From: Capniomyces stellatus
Lineage: Eukaryota; Kickxellomycota; Harpellomycetes; Harpellales; Legeriomycetaceae
Reading direction: 5' to 3'
NCBI GenBank assembly: GCA_001661515.1
Contig: LUVW01000005.1
Location: 569,455-633,454, forward strand
Length of the DNA: 64,000 nt
The translations under genes and the position numbers were made by a program. Below are positions 10,734-22,673 of this stretch, in pieces (position 1 is the first letter of the stretch; each line of letters starts with the position of its first letter). Below the pieces are notes generated by a model. The model saw only the letters and a list, made by a program, of their open reading frames with translations. It made no database searches and was not told where the DNA came from.

Positions 10734-12924
10734 TCATCTCTTGACAAGTGGGTGCGCAGAGTTTTTGTTTTTTGTTTTTTGCACTCGCATTGGGCTACAC
10801 TGACAAAACTGCTTTTAAGGATCATGTTTTCAAATTAATAAATGCGTGGTATCATTCCAAATACACAGATTAGGTATGTAAAGTAGAACACCAGTTAAAA
10901 TCCTGGAGCATGAGGGTTTTGATCAGAGTAAAACTAATTGGACTTGGAAAATAAACAATAATAATAATTGGACATGGATAAATGTAAAAAGCCAATAAAC
11001 TAACTCTATCGTAACTTTATTGGTATAAATATTAAAATTATAATTGAAGCAATTTTGCCGAGTTACTTTTATAGCAAAGCAAAAAAAAAAAAGCCTGGCT
11101 GTTCATAAAGCTTGATTGTTGACTGGACTAGATCTGCCAATAAAGTACTTTTATTTCCGTGGTTCTGAATGTTGGTTGCTACTACCTCCCCCCCACCTCT
11201 AAATCAATTTTTGTGGCTCATGGACAAGGTACAATAAGAAAGACAAATATGTGCCTATTTTGTAAACGATATCAGTCGTTTTATTCAATTGACCCAATAA
11301 ATGGATATATCTATTGATGGTTTTGAGGTTAGCTGGCATTGCTAGTGAGAAGAGTGTGGTGGTATAAGTGCACTGATAGTATCCTAAGAGAAATAAGCAA
11401 AGTGATATATAAAAGTGTGTATCCCAGCATCAGGTGTGCAGAATAATATTCTATTGATCGAGAATGGGACTAGGACATATGGATACAGTTCTGCTTTTGT
11501 AGTTCAACAGCTGGAAGCAAAGAAAAAACAACATGAACTTAAAATTTTCAAAATAAATCCCCGAGTAAGGGATCAGGATGTCATATCGATGAAAATGAAA
11601 ACATGTATTTTGCGTAAGTCTAGATTTTCTACTCATGATAGGGGTCATGGTGTCGTAACGATTTTACGGTTTAGAAGTTAATTTGTGTCTTTATATACGA
11701 ATTTAACGTTTCATTTGCACAACTTGACTTCTGAGCTCGGTCAACTTTGAAAACCCAAAAAGCTGATTAACGTTAGAGTTGTATAAATAGCCTGTATAAA
11801 GTTGTATGTTTTTTTTTGTTTAAGTTAGTTTTTTTTTTCTTTACGTTTTAAATGTAAATTGGTATAGTGGTAGTAATATAAGATATTCAAGACAATCAAG
11901 TGTGTCGTTGTTAATATTGTTCTTTTTTTTAAAAAATAATCCATCTTGTTACTTTAATATTTGTTTAATAGCAATACGCTTTAGCTAGCTTTTTTTTATT
12001 TGTAAATTGTTTATTTATCGAGAACGGATTGTTGGAGTACTGTCAAATAAAAGCCACGTCAAAAAACGGTTTAGGTAATAGGCGATTTAGGATAGGCAAA
12101 TTGGCTAAAGAATAGTTCGAAAATCAAGACTTTTATCAGCAAAACCCAACCAAGGTTCACAGCGTAACCAGAATTCGCTTCAAAAAAACAAAATAAAAAA
12201 GCCTCTAAAAATAGTAATAGCTTTTTAACTGATAAATTGTCTTGATAAAGGCTCGAAAAGCAAGAAAGGGAGAGAGAAAAGAGCGAGAGTCAATTAAGAG
12301 CTGAAAACAAGTACAAATAAATAAAGTTTAACAAAGGTTTGTAATCAAAAGGATAATAAGGCTAAAAAGCAAGAACAAACCTTTTGATTTATCCAAAAAT
12401 AGAGCAGCCAGCTAATAACATACAAGGTATTATATAATACACACCAATATTTCCAAGTTGGATCAGCTACAAAAACAGAACTAAGAAAATTCAAATTCAA
12501 TTAAAAGCCAATTTAAAAAAAATTCTGGATTAGAAAAACAGAGAAAAACTTAAGCTTTAAAATCCCAATAATTAAATAATTTAAAGGGAAATAAAAAAAT
12601 AGAAAAACCGCAGATTAATTCAAAAGGGTAAATTAATTTATAAGCCAAAGTAAAGAATAGAAAAATAGGATAGCCAAAGGCCAAGTAAAGAATAAAAAAA
12701 CACCCAGATTTAACAGAAAGCCTCTTAGCGCTTAAATACTCCCCTCGAAAAAAAAGGAACGGCAAGATTTAAATCAGTAGAGAGTGATTGGAAATCGAAA
12801 GCTACGAGCCAAGCACAGGAAAACAAAAGGGCGGTAGCAATATAAATAGGGTAATATACATAAGCTCAACAATAGACTGAGCGTCCAGAAGAAGAAAAAC
12901 AGAGGGTTTAAATAGAGAAGAAAA

Positions 12925-14019
12925 ATGAGTGTCCCACGTCGTCTAGTGATGGCAATTCAGACAGTGGCCATAGTGCTGGTTTGTTTGTTCTGCCTGCATT
13001 TTATAGTGTTTAGACAGTCGCTGGATTCTTTGGAGTCGGCGAAAAACTTTTTGAAGAAGATAGAGACTGAGAAAATTGTAATGCCAGCAAAGAAGGAGGA
13101 GAGGGTAAAAGCAGCACTGGTGTCACTGACCAGAAACTCGGATTTATATGGAATCCGAAAGACAATTAGAGAGGTAGAGGACAGATTTAACAGAAAATAC
13201 AACTATCCATACATATTTTTGAATGACAAGCCCTTTACTGACGAGTTTAAGAGGGGTGTTCAGGACTTGACTTCGGCAAATGTGACGTTTGGATTGGTTG
13301 AAGGAGATGCGTGGGGATATCCGGAATGGATTGACAAGGATAAGGCCAAGTCGGTACGGGAAAAGGCGGACTATATCAACGGAGACAGCGAGAGTTACAG
13401 ATTTATGTGTAGATTCCAGTCCGGATATATTTACCGTCATCCATTGCTGGCGGACTTGGAGTACTACTGGAGAATTGAGCCAGATGTGCACTACTACTGC
13501 GACTTGGACTATGATCCGTTTTTGTACATGAAGAAAAACAACAAGGTGTATGGGTGGAACATGGCGCCAAACGAGTACATGAAGACAGTTGAGACACTTT
13601 GGGGTTCGGTAAACAAGTTTATGAAAAAGTTCCCAGAGCACTTGGCACCAAAAAACATGTTGAAGTTTGTGACAGAGGATGGAGGCAAGACGTACAATGG
13701 ATGCCATTTCTGGACAAACTTTGAAATTGTCAAGTTGAGTTTCTATCGATCGAAGCAATACCAAGCGTTTTTTGATTTTTTGGACAAAGAAGGAGGATTT
13801 TTCTATGAGAGATGGGGTGATGCGCCAGTGCACACTATAGGAGCATCGCTGTTTTTGAGGAAGGACCAGATCCACTACTTTGGGGATATTGGGTACCACC
13901 ACCCAGCGATGGGATTCTGTCCCAAGCACTCTGATGTTATTGGAAAGTGTATTTGTGATCCACAAAAGGAAAAGGCAGATGATTATGGATGTAAAAGGCA
14001 TTGGGACAAACTGATATAA
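12925..14019 (+). CDS. Alpha-1,2-mannosyltransferase, GT15 (Kre2/Mnt1/Ktr family)
   Basis: A single exon of 364 residues, close to the usual catalytic length of the family. It is a type II Golgi membrane protein: a short cytosolic tail, a membrane segment at about residues 9-29 (MAIQTVAIVLVCLFCLHFIV), a stem, then the GT15 domain. Conserved blocks are YPYIFLNDKPFTDEFK, FGLVEGDAWGYPEWID, YRFMCRFQSGYIYRHP and YYWRIEPDVHYYCDLDYDPF. These are followed by YNGCHFWTNFEI, holding the Glu corresponding to the catalytic-site residue of Kre2 (about residue 268), and WGDAPVHTIGASLFL. It transfers mannose from GDP-mannose to N- or O-glycans of secreted and wall proteins. Its 3' end converges on the acetyl-CoA carboxylase gene with 325 nt between the stops. 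Confidence 0.95.
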   Translation: MSVPRRLVMAIQTVAIVLVCLFCLHFIVFRQSLDSLESAKNFLKKIETEKIVMPAKKEERVKAALVSLTRNSDLYGIRKTIREVEDRFNRKYNYPYIFLNDKPFTDEFKRGVQDLTSANVTFGLVEGDAWGYPEWIDKDKAKSVREKADYINGDSESYRFMCRFQSGYIYRHPLLADLEYYWRIEPDVHYYCDLDYDPFLYMKKNNKVYGWNMAPNEYMKTVETLWGSVNKFMKKFPEHLAPKNMLKFVTEDGGKTYNGCHFWTNFEIVKLSFYRSKQYQAFFDFLDKEGGFFYERWGDAPVHTIGASLFLRKDQIHYFGDIGYHHPAMGFCPKHSDVIGKCICDPQKEKADDYGCKRHWDKLI

Positions 14020-14344
14020 ATACTATATATATATTTTTTACGCTATACATAAATATTTCCATTAAATACGTTTCAAAAATACTCGAGTCTCAATAAATTT
14101 TAAATATATAAATATACGAGTAATTAGTACAAAGCAAAAACAAAACGCGGATGATAAAATGAGCCAGAGTGGGCGCGTTTTTTGATAGATTATAATGGTT
14201 AAATTGAATTGAGAATAAATGGCAATTATAACAGTAGAATAAAAGTGTAAATAAACAATAAAAAGGCTAGATGGTTGAAAAAGAGTAAAAAAAAAGGATA
14301 AATGAAAGAGTGAAAAAGAAAGAGTAAATAGTTTGTGTTGGGAT

Positions 14345-17300
14345 CTAAAGCATACCCGCCAGCTTCTTTTTGGTTTCGTCGTCCAGCATAGCGATGAGGC
14401 TAAGAGCAGCATCAGAAGCGAATTGCGAGTTGCCAGAAGCAAAGTTTAAGAGATCGTCAAGCTTGGCCTTATCATTTAAACCTTTGACTCTGGTAGAAAT
14501 TGAGGCGGCAAATTTAGTAAACCAGCTTGTAACGATTTGATCGTTAGATTCCCAGTTGGACTTGAACTGTTCAGAAGCAACGAGGTTGACAAAAGCGTTG
14601 TTTGCGGTTTCTGAGTCGTAAGTGTCAGAAACAAACCAAGACTGGATAATTTGTGTTTGTTCGGCTCTTGTGAGTTTAGGGTTTACCAAAGCCAGCTCAG
14701 TTCGGAGTCTGTCCTCTTTTAAGCGACGAACAAGGCGGTGGTAGAAGAATGAGCGGGAAGTTGACCAGGTCAGCTCCTTTCTGATGACGTTCTTGGCACA
14801 CATACGGCCAGGTCTGTCGTGCAAATCGGCAAACTCAACAGCAATCTGGCTGTATACCGGCATGAGCAGGGTGATTCTGGCGCTTACTTGGCGTTTTATT
14901 TTTTCAGTCTCTTCAGCGGACAGCTGGGAGTTGACGTCGTTGAGTTTGGCCTTCAAAGAAATCAGTGTTGGGTCCAACCGTTCCATAGTGGATATCAGCA
15001 TGGCTCGGCGGTACTTGATTTCAACAATACCCTCAGGCTCAATAACACCGCCTTTGGCCTTGCTGTCTGCATACATCTCCATCATGTCTGGGTTGATGGA
15101 CGAGTCCAAAACCACCCACGCACCTCCTCTCAGCTCGCCGTTAGGAATGATGTAGACAAAGACTGGCTGGCGGTACTGAGTCAGGGCATCCACAATGTAG
15201 GACCCAAACTTGAGGATCTGGTCGTACATGTCGCGCTGTCCTCCACTGAACCCACGCCAGTTGGCAAAGATAAACAGCGGCAACCCTTCGCCATTGTTAA
15301 AGTCATTAATTGCCTGTGATGTTTTGTATGCCGAGTTGGGGTACCAAACCCCTCCTGCCTCAATAGAAACCTGTTCCTGTGACGACTGGTTGGCAGGGTC
15401 TGCAGGAGTGATGTTCTCAATGGTTCTTGTTTCCACAGCAATCACACCAGCAGGAATCCCACCGATTCTGGCTCTACCAGTAACAACAGTCTTTGCCCAA
15501 CCACCCAAAACCTCAATAAACGAGTGTCGATCAAAGAACCCGTTCAAAAAGATCCCGTTAGCCTCCACACCAGTAATAAAGTGGCGGGGGTCGCTTGGGC
15601 CCTTTGGTGGACAGTAATCCACAGTCCGCTCAACCGGATCCCACGCTAGCAGTGGCGAAGGCTCAATCACGGCGTTGCGGTACGCTGGAACGTACGACAA
15701 CCAGCGCATGATCTTGAGTATCCCAGCAAAGTCGTCTTTGGCTGTTAGATGCGAGACTCCGTTCTTGTACATGATCTGCGTGCCTCCCAGCTGCAGATTG
15801 GACGAGTAAACCTCGCGGCCCAGGACCTTGTTTAGAGCTTGGTTTCCGGTAAGAATGATTGGCTGGCCTTCGTTCTGAATGGTTCTCTGGCCCAGGCGGA
15901 CCAAGTACGCACCAATTCCAACCGACCGGCAGGTCACCAGCGTGATGGTGAAGATGTCCTGGTAAGCCCTTGACGTTTCGCCAGCAATCAAGCCAGACCC
16001 CTTGAGGTTCTCAACACCAAGCGAGTCGGCTGCACCAATCACAGCTGTGATGCGGTGGCATTTGGACCCATCCGTGTGCGTAAAAGGCTCGGTTATGACA
16101 GAAGGGGACTTGCCCTCGCTGGCCAGATCAAGTTGCTGCTTGTCTTTGTCGGAAATGTAGATAAACTTGAATCCCTTTTCAGGCGCCGAGTCATCAATCC
16201 ACGCGGTTTGGAACACCTCGCGGATCTCGTCCGCCAGTCCGATTCTGGCGCCAGAGTTGGCAGACAGGTAGATCCGGGGGATTCCCAGGGTTCTTGCGTA
16301 GACGGTGGCGTGGTAAAAGAACTCGTCCTCCTCAACACCAAATGACCCGATTTTGTGGGTGATGTCGTTGGCAATCACCACGATTCTCCTTCCCTTGGGA
16401 CATTCGGGCGTAAACATTTCAAACACCCAAGCAACCATTCCGCACGTGTTGAGGCCTGGTGAGCGCGTGCTCTCAACCAGCTTGTTCAGCTCCTTATCCC
16501 AAACCAGCTCTGTGCTGGTCAGCAAGTGAACCGGTGGCCGGGCCTTGCTGTTGTACTTGTTTGCTCTGCGCCATTGCGTCAACAGAGCTTGCTGGAAAAG
16601 CCCTGGGAAGTCGTACACATAGGTCGTGCCCATGATGTGCGCCTTGTACCTTCTTGGCTGCAGCTTGTCCTTGGCCAAGTAAGGCAGTGACACGGGCTTT
16701 TTGTTGAGCTCGCCTGGTGGTGAGTCTAGTGAGTGGAGGACCCACTGGTTAGTGTCAGTGCTGCGTACCTCAATGTAGCTCTCAAGCTTGGGCACAAAGC
16801 CCCACTTGTTGAATACACAGAACCGGATTGGCGTGGGCAGCTCTTCAGCAGACCCTGCCTGCACCAAAAATCTGATTTCAGCCTCGCTCACCCGAAGTCT
16901 AAACAGCCGGTCTCCGTGGCGGTCAAGGAACCCTCTGTACGCTGGCTCAAACTGCGATGAGTCGAGGTTGAAGATTGGCAAAAAGTTGATGAACAGATGG
17001 TTGCAGTCGGTGTTTGGGTACTGCGCCATCAGTATCTCCAGAGCGTCAAGAATATCGCTCAGCAAGCGATCGGTCTCTGAAATCAAAAAGTCAACAGTCT
17101 GCACAACCGTCTTGAGTCTTCCTGGTCGCACCAAAACTCTCAGGAAAATCCGCGAGTCAGCTGGGTTTTCCTTGCAAACTCCCTGGTAAATGTGCAGCTG
17201 ACGGTTTCCGCTCAAGCACGGCTGGATGTCAAAGTTGGACAGTCTCGACAGCTCCAGCTGGTACGCCAGCGCTGGCTCAATGTGTCTGATGGTGACATCC

Positions 17301-20300
17301 TCAGAGTAGTTTGTTGCCTCACGGAACGTAAACGTGGCTGGCTGCTTGTCCTCAAGCAACAAAACAAACGAAACTCTTCTTACGCCGTGGAGTCTCAACT
17401 CAACCGTAAACGTCTGAATAAACTCCTGCAGGTCCTTTGCCCACCCATTGCTCTCCGGCTTGTACTCCTCGTTGATGTTGAACCCTACGTAAAGCACGTT
17501 GCGGAACCGAGGCTTGGATCTGCGGCTCCCATGGCTCGATCCACTTGCTGTGTTCACTGCACTCAATGCGGGCTGCCCCTTTTTCGCTTCAAAGTTTTTG
17601 ATTTCGGTCAATGCTGCTATGCTTCCGTTTCGGCGGCTGTGGCCCCGTTTGTGGGCTGGCATCGAGGCTCCTCCTTCCCTAGGCGTTGACGAGCCATCTC
17701 TTGGCGATGCTGGCCTTGACGTTGAGTCTCCCAGAACAGGAAGCTGGTCCAAAAGTTTCTCAAACCCTTCAACCATATCCTCGTAGCTGTCAAACGACGA
17801 CATTGCACCAAACCGCAGGCTGTCTGAAGCCTCGAGCTGCCCGTAATGTTCCATTGACAGGTCAGAAACCGACATTGCTCGCGGAATAATAGACGTTGCA
17901 GCCATGTACCCGGTGTTTCCTACTTGGTTTGATGTTTCCGACTGTCCCGACAACGGCATGGCGTCGTCAGGCAGGTAAAACGTCCAGCGCAGCACAAACG
18001 GTGACCCCACATCAGTAACATAGCTGAGTTCGGCTATCGAGTACACGTGGTAAGCTCTGCGCACATAAGTCTCAATAGCGGCCAATCGGACCCACGGGAT
18101 CCGGTGGTAAAAAAAGGTTTGAAGGACATCAAACACATAGTAGTTGGAGTCGATCAGGTTCTTGATAGTTTCAAAGTTTGGCTGGTGGTACTCTACGCCT
18201 TGCCCATAAACATGCTCTGTGACTGAGGCCTTCAGAATCTGCTCCATCTGGCGCTCGCGCTCCTCTACAGAGGGAATCTGGTACTCGATCAGCAGTTCCC
18301 TTGACTTGAGCGCGACCTTGCTGCTCTCCCTAGTGTTGAGACCTGCCAACAGCTTCAAGGCCGACTCGTACTCAAAGTCAAACAGCCCAGAAACCTGTGA
18401 CATGGGCTTGATCACCTCAAGAATCCCAATCACCACAAGCGAACTGGACACCACCCCTGCGTGTGCCATCAGGCTCTCAACCAGCTTGTCAGGAGTGTCT
18501 CGGTTGACCAGTCTAAGGTGTTCAAACCCAGCCTCCTCGTTCTCGCTGTTGCTGAAAACAGACTCAACCGCATAGTAAGAGTTCAAGAACCCTAAAAACA
18601 CATGGCGCTCACACGACCTGAGTCCATCTGAATACAGCTCCGCAAGATCCAGAATCGGCTTAATTGCCACTGTCAGCGCTTGGATGTCGCTGACTGCTGT
18701 CTTTCTGATCTTTGTGTCGATTGTCCGCAGTATCGACTTGGATGGGAACGCGCCCCGTCTTGCAATAGCCGTGTCCAGGTGCTTGTTTATATCGGCCTCC
18801 AAATCAGCTGGAATTCGGCCATGCAGATTCGACAGTATTTCCTTCAAATTCAAAAACGGCACCTCTCTGTTGCCCAGCAACTCGACCAGCTCGCCCAGTA
18901 GCTCCGAGCTTGGCTTCGACAGGGCATACCCCTTCATTATGTTGTTTATCTCAGACACCAGACAGGCCAGTCTTTGGTTAGGCCTCTTTCCAAGGATCTG
19001 CGGAGGCCCAAAGCTTGGGAAACTTCCTGTAAACGGCTTGGCCAACTTGACCTTGCTTGGGTCCTCCAACGTCAGCATTCCCAGCACCTCACCCGCCTGG
19101 ATCGACGAGCCTGCTGGCTTCACAAAGTGGACCACCCCGCTCTCCGACACTGCCAGTGGCATAATCATCTTCATTACCTCAATCTCTGCATACGACTGGC
19201 CTTCCTTCACAGCTGATCCTGATTCAACCATGTATCGGACCAGCTTGCCTGGCGATGGCGTAATCAGCTTGGTTGGGTCGCTCTCCTCCTCCAGCAGCAC
19301 CGTGTACTCATCAACCACCAATCGAATTGCCCCAACCACCTCGCGCATGTAGCAAGGGTGGCTGCTTCCGTCAATCGACACCAACAATCCTCCGTCTGTC
19401 ATTTTGCGCAGCTCAACCTGCGTCTTTGACCCATTGATTTCCAACACAAACCCTGTTGGTCCTATTCTTGTGGCGTTGAACTTGTATCTGACCCCCTCAT
19501 AGATAAACTCTATTGAAAACGTATTCACCATCTGGCTCTTGTTCAGCATCCGGCCCTTCCCCAGAGTCTGCTTGCAGTCTTCCACCAAGCTCTGCGACTC
19601 TGTGTACGCCTTGCACGCTGCCCCGCACAACGTTGCCATCGCCACATCCGGCTTTGCCGACGAGTGCTGGTTTGCTATCAACTTGTCCAGCCAGGCCGTC
19701 GTCAACATATTCTCTCTAAACACCTGGTTCTCAAGCAGCGTTATAAGATACTCGGTAGTCGTTCTGAATTCTCCCAGAATCGACATCTCCTTCAACGCAA
19801 CCACCATCGACTGTCTTGCCTTCTCTCTGTCAGCTCCATGAGCAAATATATGTCCAAACTGACTGTCCGCGTACTCGTGCAGCCCCCCTGTTGGCGACAC
19901 TGAAAAGTATCCCCACACATTCGTGCTGCTGCGGAAGTTCAGCGACTCCACAATCCCCGAGCTTGGCTTAAACCCTGCCTCTGGGTTCTCCGCTGTGATT
20001 CGAACCGCTATCACGTGCCCCTTTGGCTCTGGCTCCTTCTGCCCAGCCTTTGCCTCCACTGATTCAACGTCAAAGTCTATCTCGGTCGTTCCCTCTGGGT
20101 CCACCCCATACATCCGCCGGATGTCCTGGTTGCGATCAAGCTTGATTCCCATAGCTACTTGCAACTGTGCTGCAGGCAAATTGACTCCCGACACCATTTC
20201 TGTTGTTGGGTGCTCCACCTGCAATCTTGGATTCAGCTCCAAAAAGTAAAACTTGTCCTCCTTTGGAATGTACAGGTACTCCACTGTTCCCGCACTAACA

Positions 20301-21568
20301 TACCCCACAAGCTTTGCAAGTCGAACTGCTGCCTTCTCCATCTCCCTGAACGTCTCCTTTGGCGCAATTGTCACCGGCGCTTCCTCAATAATCTTCTGGT
20401 GTCTTCTCTGCACCGAACAATCTCTCCCAAACAACGAAATCGAATTCCCATACTGATCTGACAACAGCTGCACCTCCAAGTGCCGTGACTCCCCTGCCAG
20501 CTTCATCACAAATATCGGCGATCCCGGAACCTCACCCTGGCAGTTCTGGAACGCCGTTTTAAACTCCTCCTCTTTGTGAACCATTCTGATTCCTTTTCCT
20601 CCGCCACCTTCAGACGCCTTTATCATCACCGGGAATCCTATTCTGCGCGCATGCTCAAGCCCCTCCTCACACTTGTTTGTTGTTGCCTTCAAATAAACGT
20701 CCTCCGCCACCTCCACACACCCACTCTCGTTCACAAATGTTGTGTCAATCCCATCTCCGCTCCATGACATTGTTGGCACCTTTGCACTTTGCGCCACAAT
20801 CGTCGATGAGATCTTATCCCCCAACGACTGCATTGCACTTGCTGGTGGCCCCATAAACACTATCTTATGCTTGCTATTAATCAACATCTCTGGCAAACGT
20901 GGATTCTCCGATGCATGGCCCCACCCCGCCCAAACTGCGTGTGCCCCAGTCCGCTCTGCTATTTCCACTATTAAATCTACATTCGCATAATTGTTATTAT
21001 TGCTTCCTCCTGGGATCTCAACGTACTGGTCCGCCATTCTGATATACTCTGCATTTGCCTGCAAGTCTTCTGGCGACGCCATCGCAATAAACTTGATCGC
21101 CCTCTCGTCCCCAAACATCGAGTACGCCCAGTGCCTAACACTCCTAATCTCCTTAACTGCCCCAATTCCATTGTTGGCTATCAGTATCTTTGTAATCACT
21201 GTATGCCCCCCATTTTTGATTACAAAATCTTTAACTTTACTGCTTTCTGCTAAAGCTACGCTGTTCCCTCCTACATTTTATTTTTTTAGTTTTAGTTTTA
21301 GTTTTGGTTTTGGTTTTGGTTTTGGTTTTGGTTTTAGTTTTAGTTTTAGCTTTGTTTAGCTTTGTTTAGCCTTGTTTAGCTATCATTCAACTATCCAATA
21401 TGGCCTCCTGTTGCTTTAACTCCACAAACCCTCTTGTCCAGCAAGAGTTAAACATACACGTTTCCCCCTCCTTAACAACTCATCTTTATGGCCTTCCAAA
21501 ACTAATTATTTTTTTTAAAGCACTTTGGCTATATCTTCCTTTTCCAAATTACCTAAAAACTTGTCCAT
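14345..21568 (-). CDS. ACC1: Acetyl-CoA carboxylase, multidomain eukaryotic type
   Basis: The product has 2313 residues from a 16-nt first coding exon (21568-21553, MDKFL plus one base) and one very large exon (21270-14345). The junction yields MDKFLGGNSVALAESSKVKD, which aligns with the FIGLNTV...LRDFV N-terminus of yeast Acc1. Domain order: biotin carboxylase (KILIANNG start; ATP-grasp loop EGGGGKGIR), biotin carboxyl carrier domain with EVMKM (biotinyl Lys at about residue 706), the long central region, then the carboxyltransferase halves (SANSGARIGLADE, about residue 1675; NWRGFSGGQRDMYDQ). It makes malonyl-CoA, the committed step of fatty-acid synthesis. No mitochondrial presequence is seen, so it is the cytosolic enzyme. 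GC content is visibly higher than in its neighbours, and the coding strand shifts from purine-rich at the 5' end to more pyrimidine at the 3' end. Confidence 0.97.
21288..21380. repeat. Hexamer and decamer repeats in the first ACC1 intron
   Basis: On the sense (minus) strand the intron between the two ACC1 exons carries three tandem copies of a 10-mer (GCTAAACAAA type). About ten hexamers CTAAAA/CCAAAA follow, ending only 16 nt from the acceptor (ATGTAG). Several copies contain CTAAA, close to a fungal branch-point sequence. Confidence 0.85.
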
Positions 21569-22472
21569 TTTTTCTTTTATCTTGTTTTTATCTGTGACTT
21601 TGCTGTGTGGTTCTTATGCTCTTGGTAAGACAAATAATTGAAGCTGGCTATGCTCTGTTTACAGGTTTACCTATACGCATCAATTATTGTATCCATATTA
21701 ATTTGTATCCTCCTATTTCTTTGTTACTCTGTTAGCCTCACTTCAATCTCATCCCACCGCCACCGCTGTATTTGCTCTGGTCATCAAATGAACAGTATTG
21801 GCAGGTTATGGCTATATACCCATCTATTTACTGTTTCTTTTGTATATAAAATACAAGGTACAAGGTACAGTGACTCTCCAGCTCTCTCTTTAACTACGCC
21901 TAGCAATCTAATTGTTGGCTGCATTTATTATTTACCTCTCTCTATAGTCGTTTTATTAATTTACCAATGTGCGACAAATATCAAAATAAAAACAAACAGT
22001 TATTTTCAAACAGTCGGCTTGTTTACTTCCTCCTTGATATAGCGCTTAGCTGGACGGGTTTAAATTTTTCAAAGGTGTTCAAATGCTTGTTTTTAAGGCA
22101 ATATAAAGGGCTGTATTCTTTTTATACTATACCAGTACTGTGCTCTAAATATACTTTTTTTTGTCTTTTGTTTTTTTGTTTCACTCGATTATTTTTTTGG
22201 TCAACTAATTTAGTTTGAACTTTTACGATTTATTCATTTTTGTTCGCACCTTTGGCTGTTTTTGCTTGCAAGTAAAGGAGTAAACTAGTTTTTCCATAAA
22301 AAGCTCATTGTGATCTATTATTTTTCTATCTTTTTTATTTTTATGTTCACTTTTAATCCTTGATGAGCAAAACGTTTATTCCCTGTTGATTTATTTCAAA
22401 TTCAAAAAAATAAAAATAATAATAATTGACGTTAAATTGTTTTCTAGAAATCAGCATTTCACTCCTTTAATT
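21569..22472. other. Intergenic upstream of ACC1
   Basis: This is the promoter and leader region of ACC1 on the minus strand. Open frames on the plus strand (for example 21638-22042) are hydrophobic AT-driven frames without family features. No RNA gene is seen. Confidence 0.5.
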
Positions 22473-22652
22473 TTAGGCTATTGGCTCAAGACAAAAGTTA
22501 TAATCCGCTATCTTATTTACTGGACACAAACTTGATTCTTTAGAATTCTTCAACTCCCAGACGAAGCCTTTCTCAATTAGCTTTTCCTTCACACCTGTTT
22601 TAATACTTGCCTTTAAAGCAAGGTGAAATAAAGCTGACATTTCCATCAACGT
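22473..22652 (-). CDS. Candidate terminal exon or 58-residue small protein
   Basis: From an acceptor-like CATTGTAG (just above 22652) a minus-strand frame of 60 codons ends at TAA 22473. It reads as a convincing protein: TLMEMSALFHLALKASIKTG then VKEKLIEKGFVWELKNSKES, with Cys and Tyr near the end. An ATG at 22646 could start a 58-residue protein. Alternatively it is the 3' exon of a spliced gene. Upstream frames (for example DLVLSCTDINAVLCW) also look coding, but joining them directly would need a 21-nt intron. No family is recognised. Confidence 0.4.
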   Translation of the reverse strand, partial: TLMEMSALFHLALKASIKTGVKEKLIEKGFVWELKNSKESSLCPVNKIADYNFCLEPIA

Positions 22653-22673
22653 CTACAATGCAATATAATATAC

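Larger units (their letters stand above)
9875..12924. other. Long gene-poor stretch before the mannosyltransferase
   Basis: About 3 kb of AT-rich DNA with a pentanucleotide microsatellite and a doubtful coding fragment (both listed separately). An 88-codon frame at 11415-11681 has no recognisable features. From about 12180 the + strand is markedly purine-rich up to the mannosyltransferase ATG and may be a long leader. Confidence 0.5.

Noticed and set aside
13144..14001. 285-codon minus-strand ORF across the mannosyltransferase gene
   Set aside because: It is the exact antisense of a well-conserved GT15 coding sequence and has no family features. It stays open because of codon bias on the sense strand.
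21638..22042. 134-codon hydrophobic plus-strand ORF upstream of ACC1
   Set aside because: Composition follows AT-rich, T-rich DNA. It has no conserved pattern and overlaps the ACC1 promoter.
22653..22673. Apparent 21-nt intron joining DLVLSCTDINAVLCW to the 22473-22652 exon
   Set aside because: Far below the intron sizes seen in all confident genes of this window. More likely a longer intron or a separate start.
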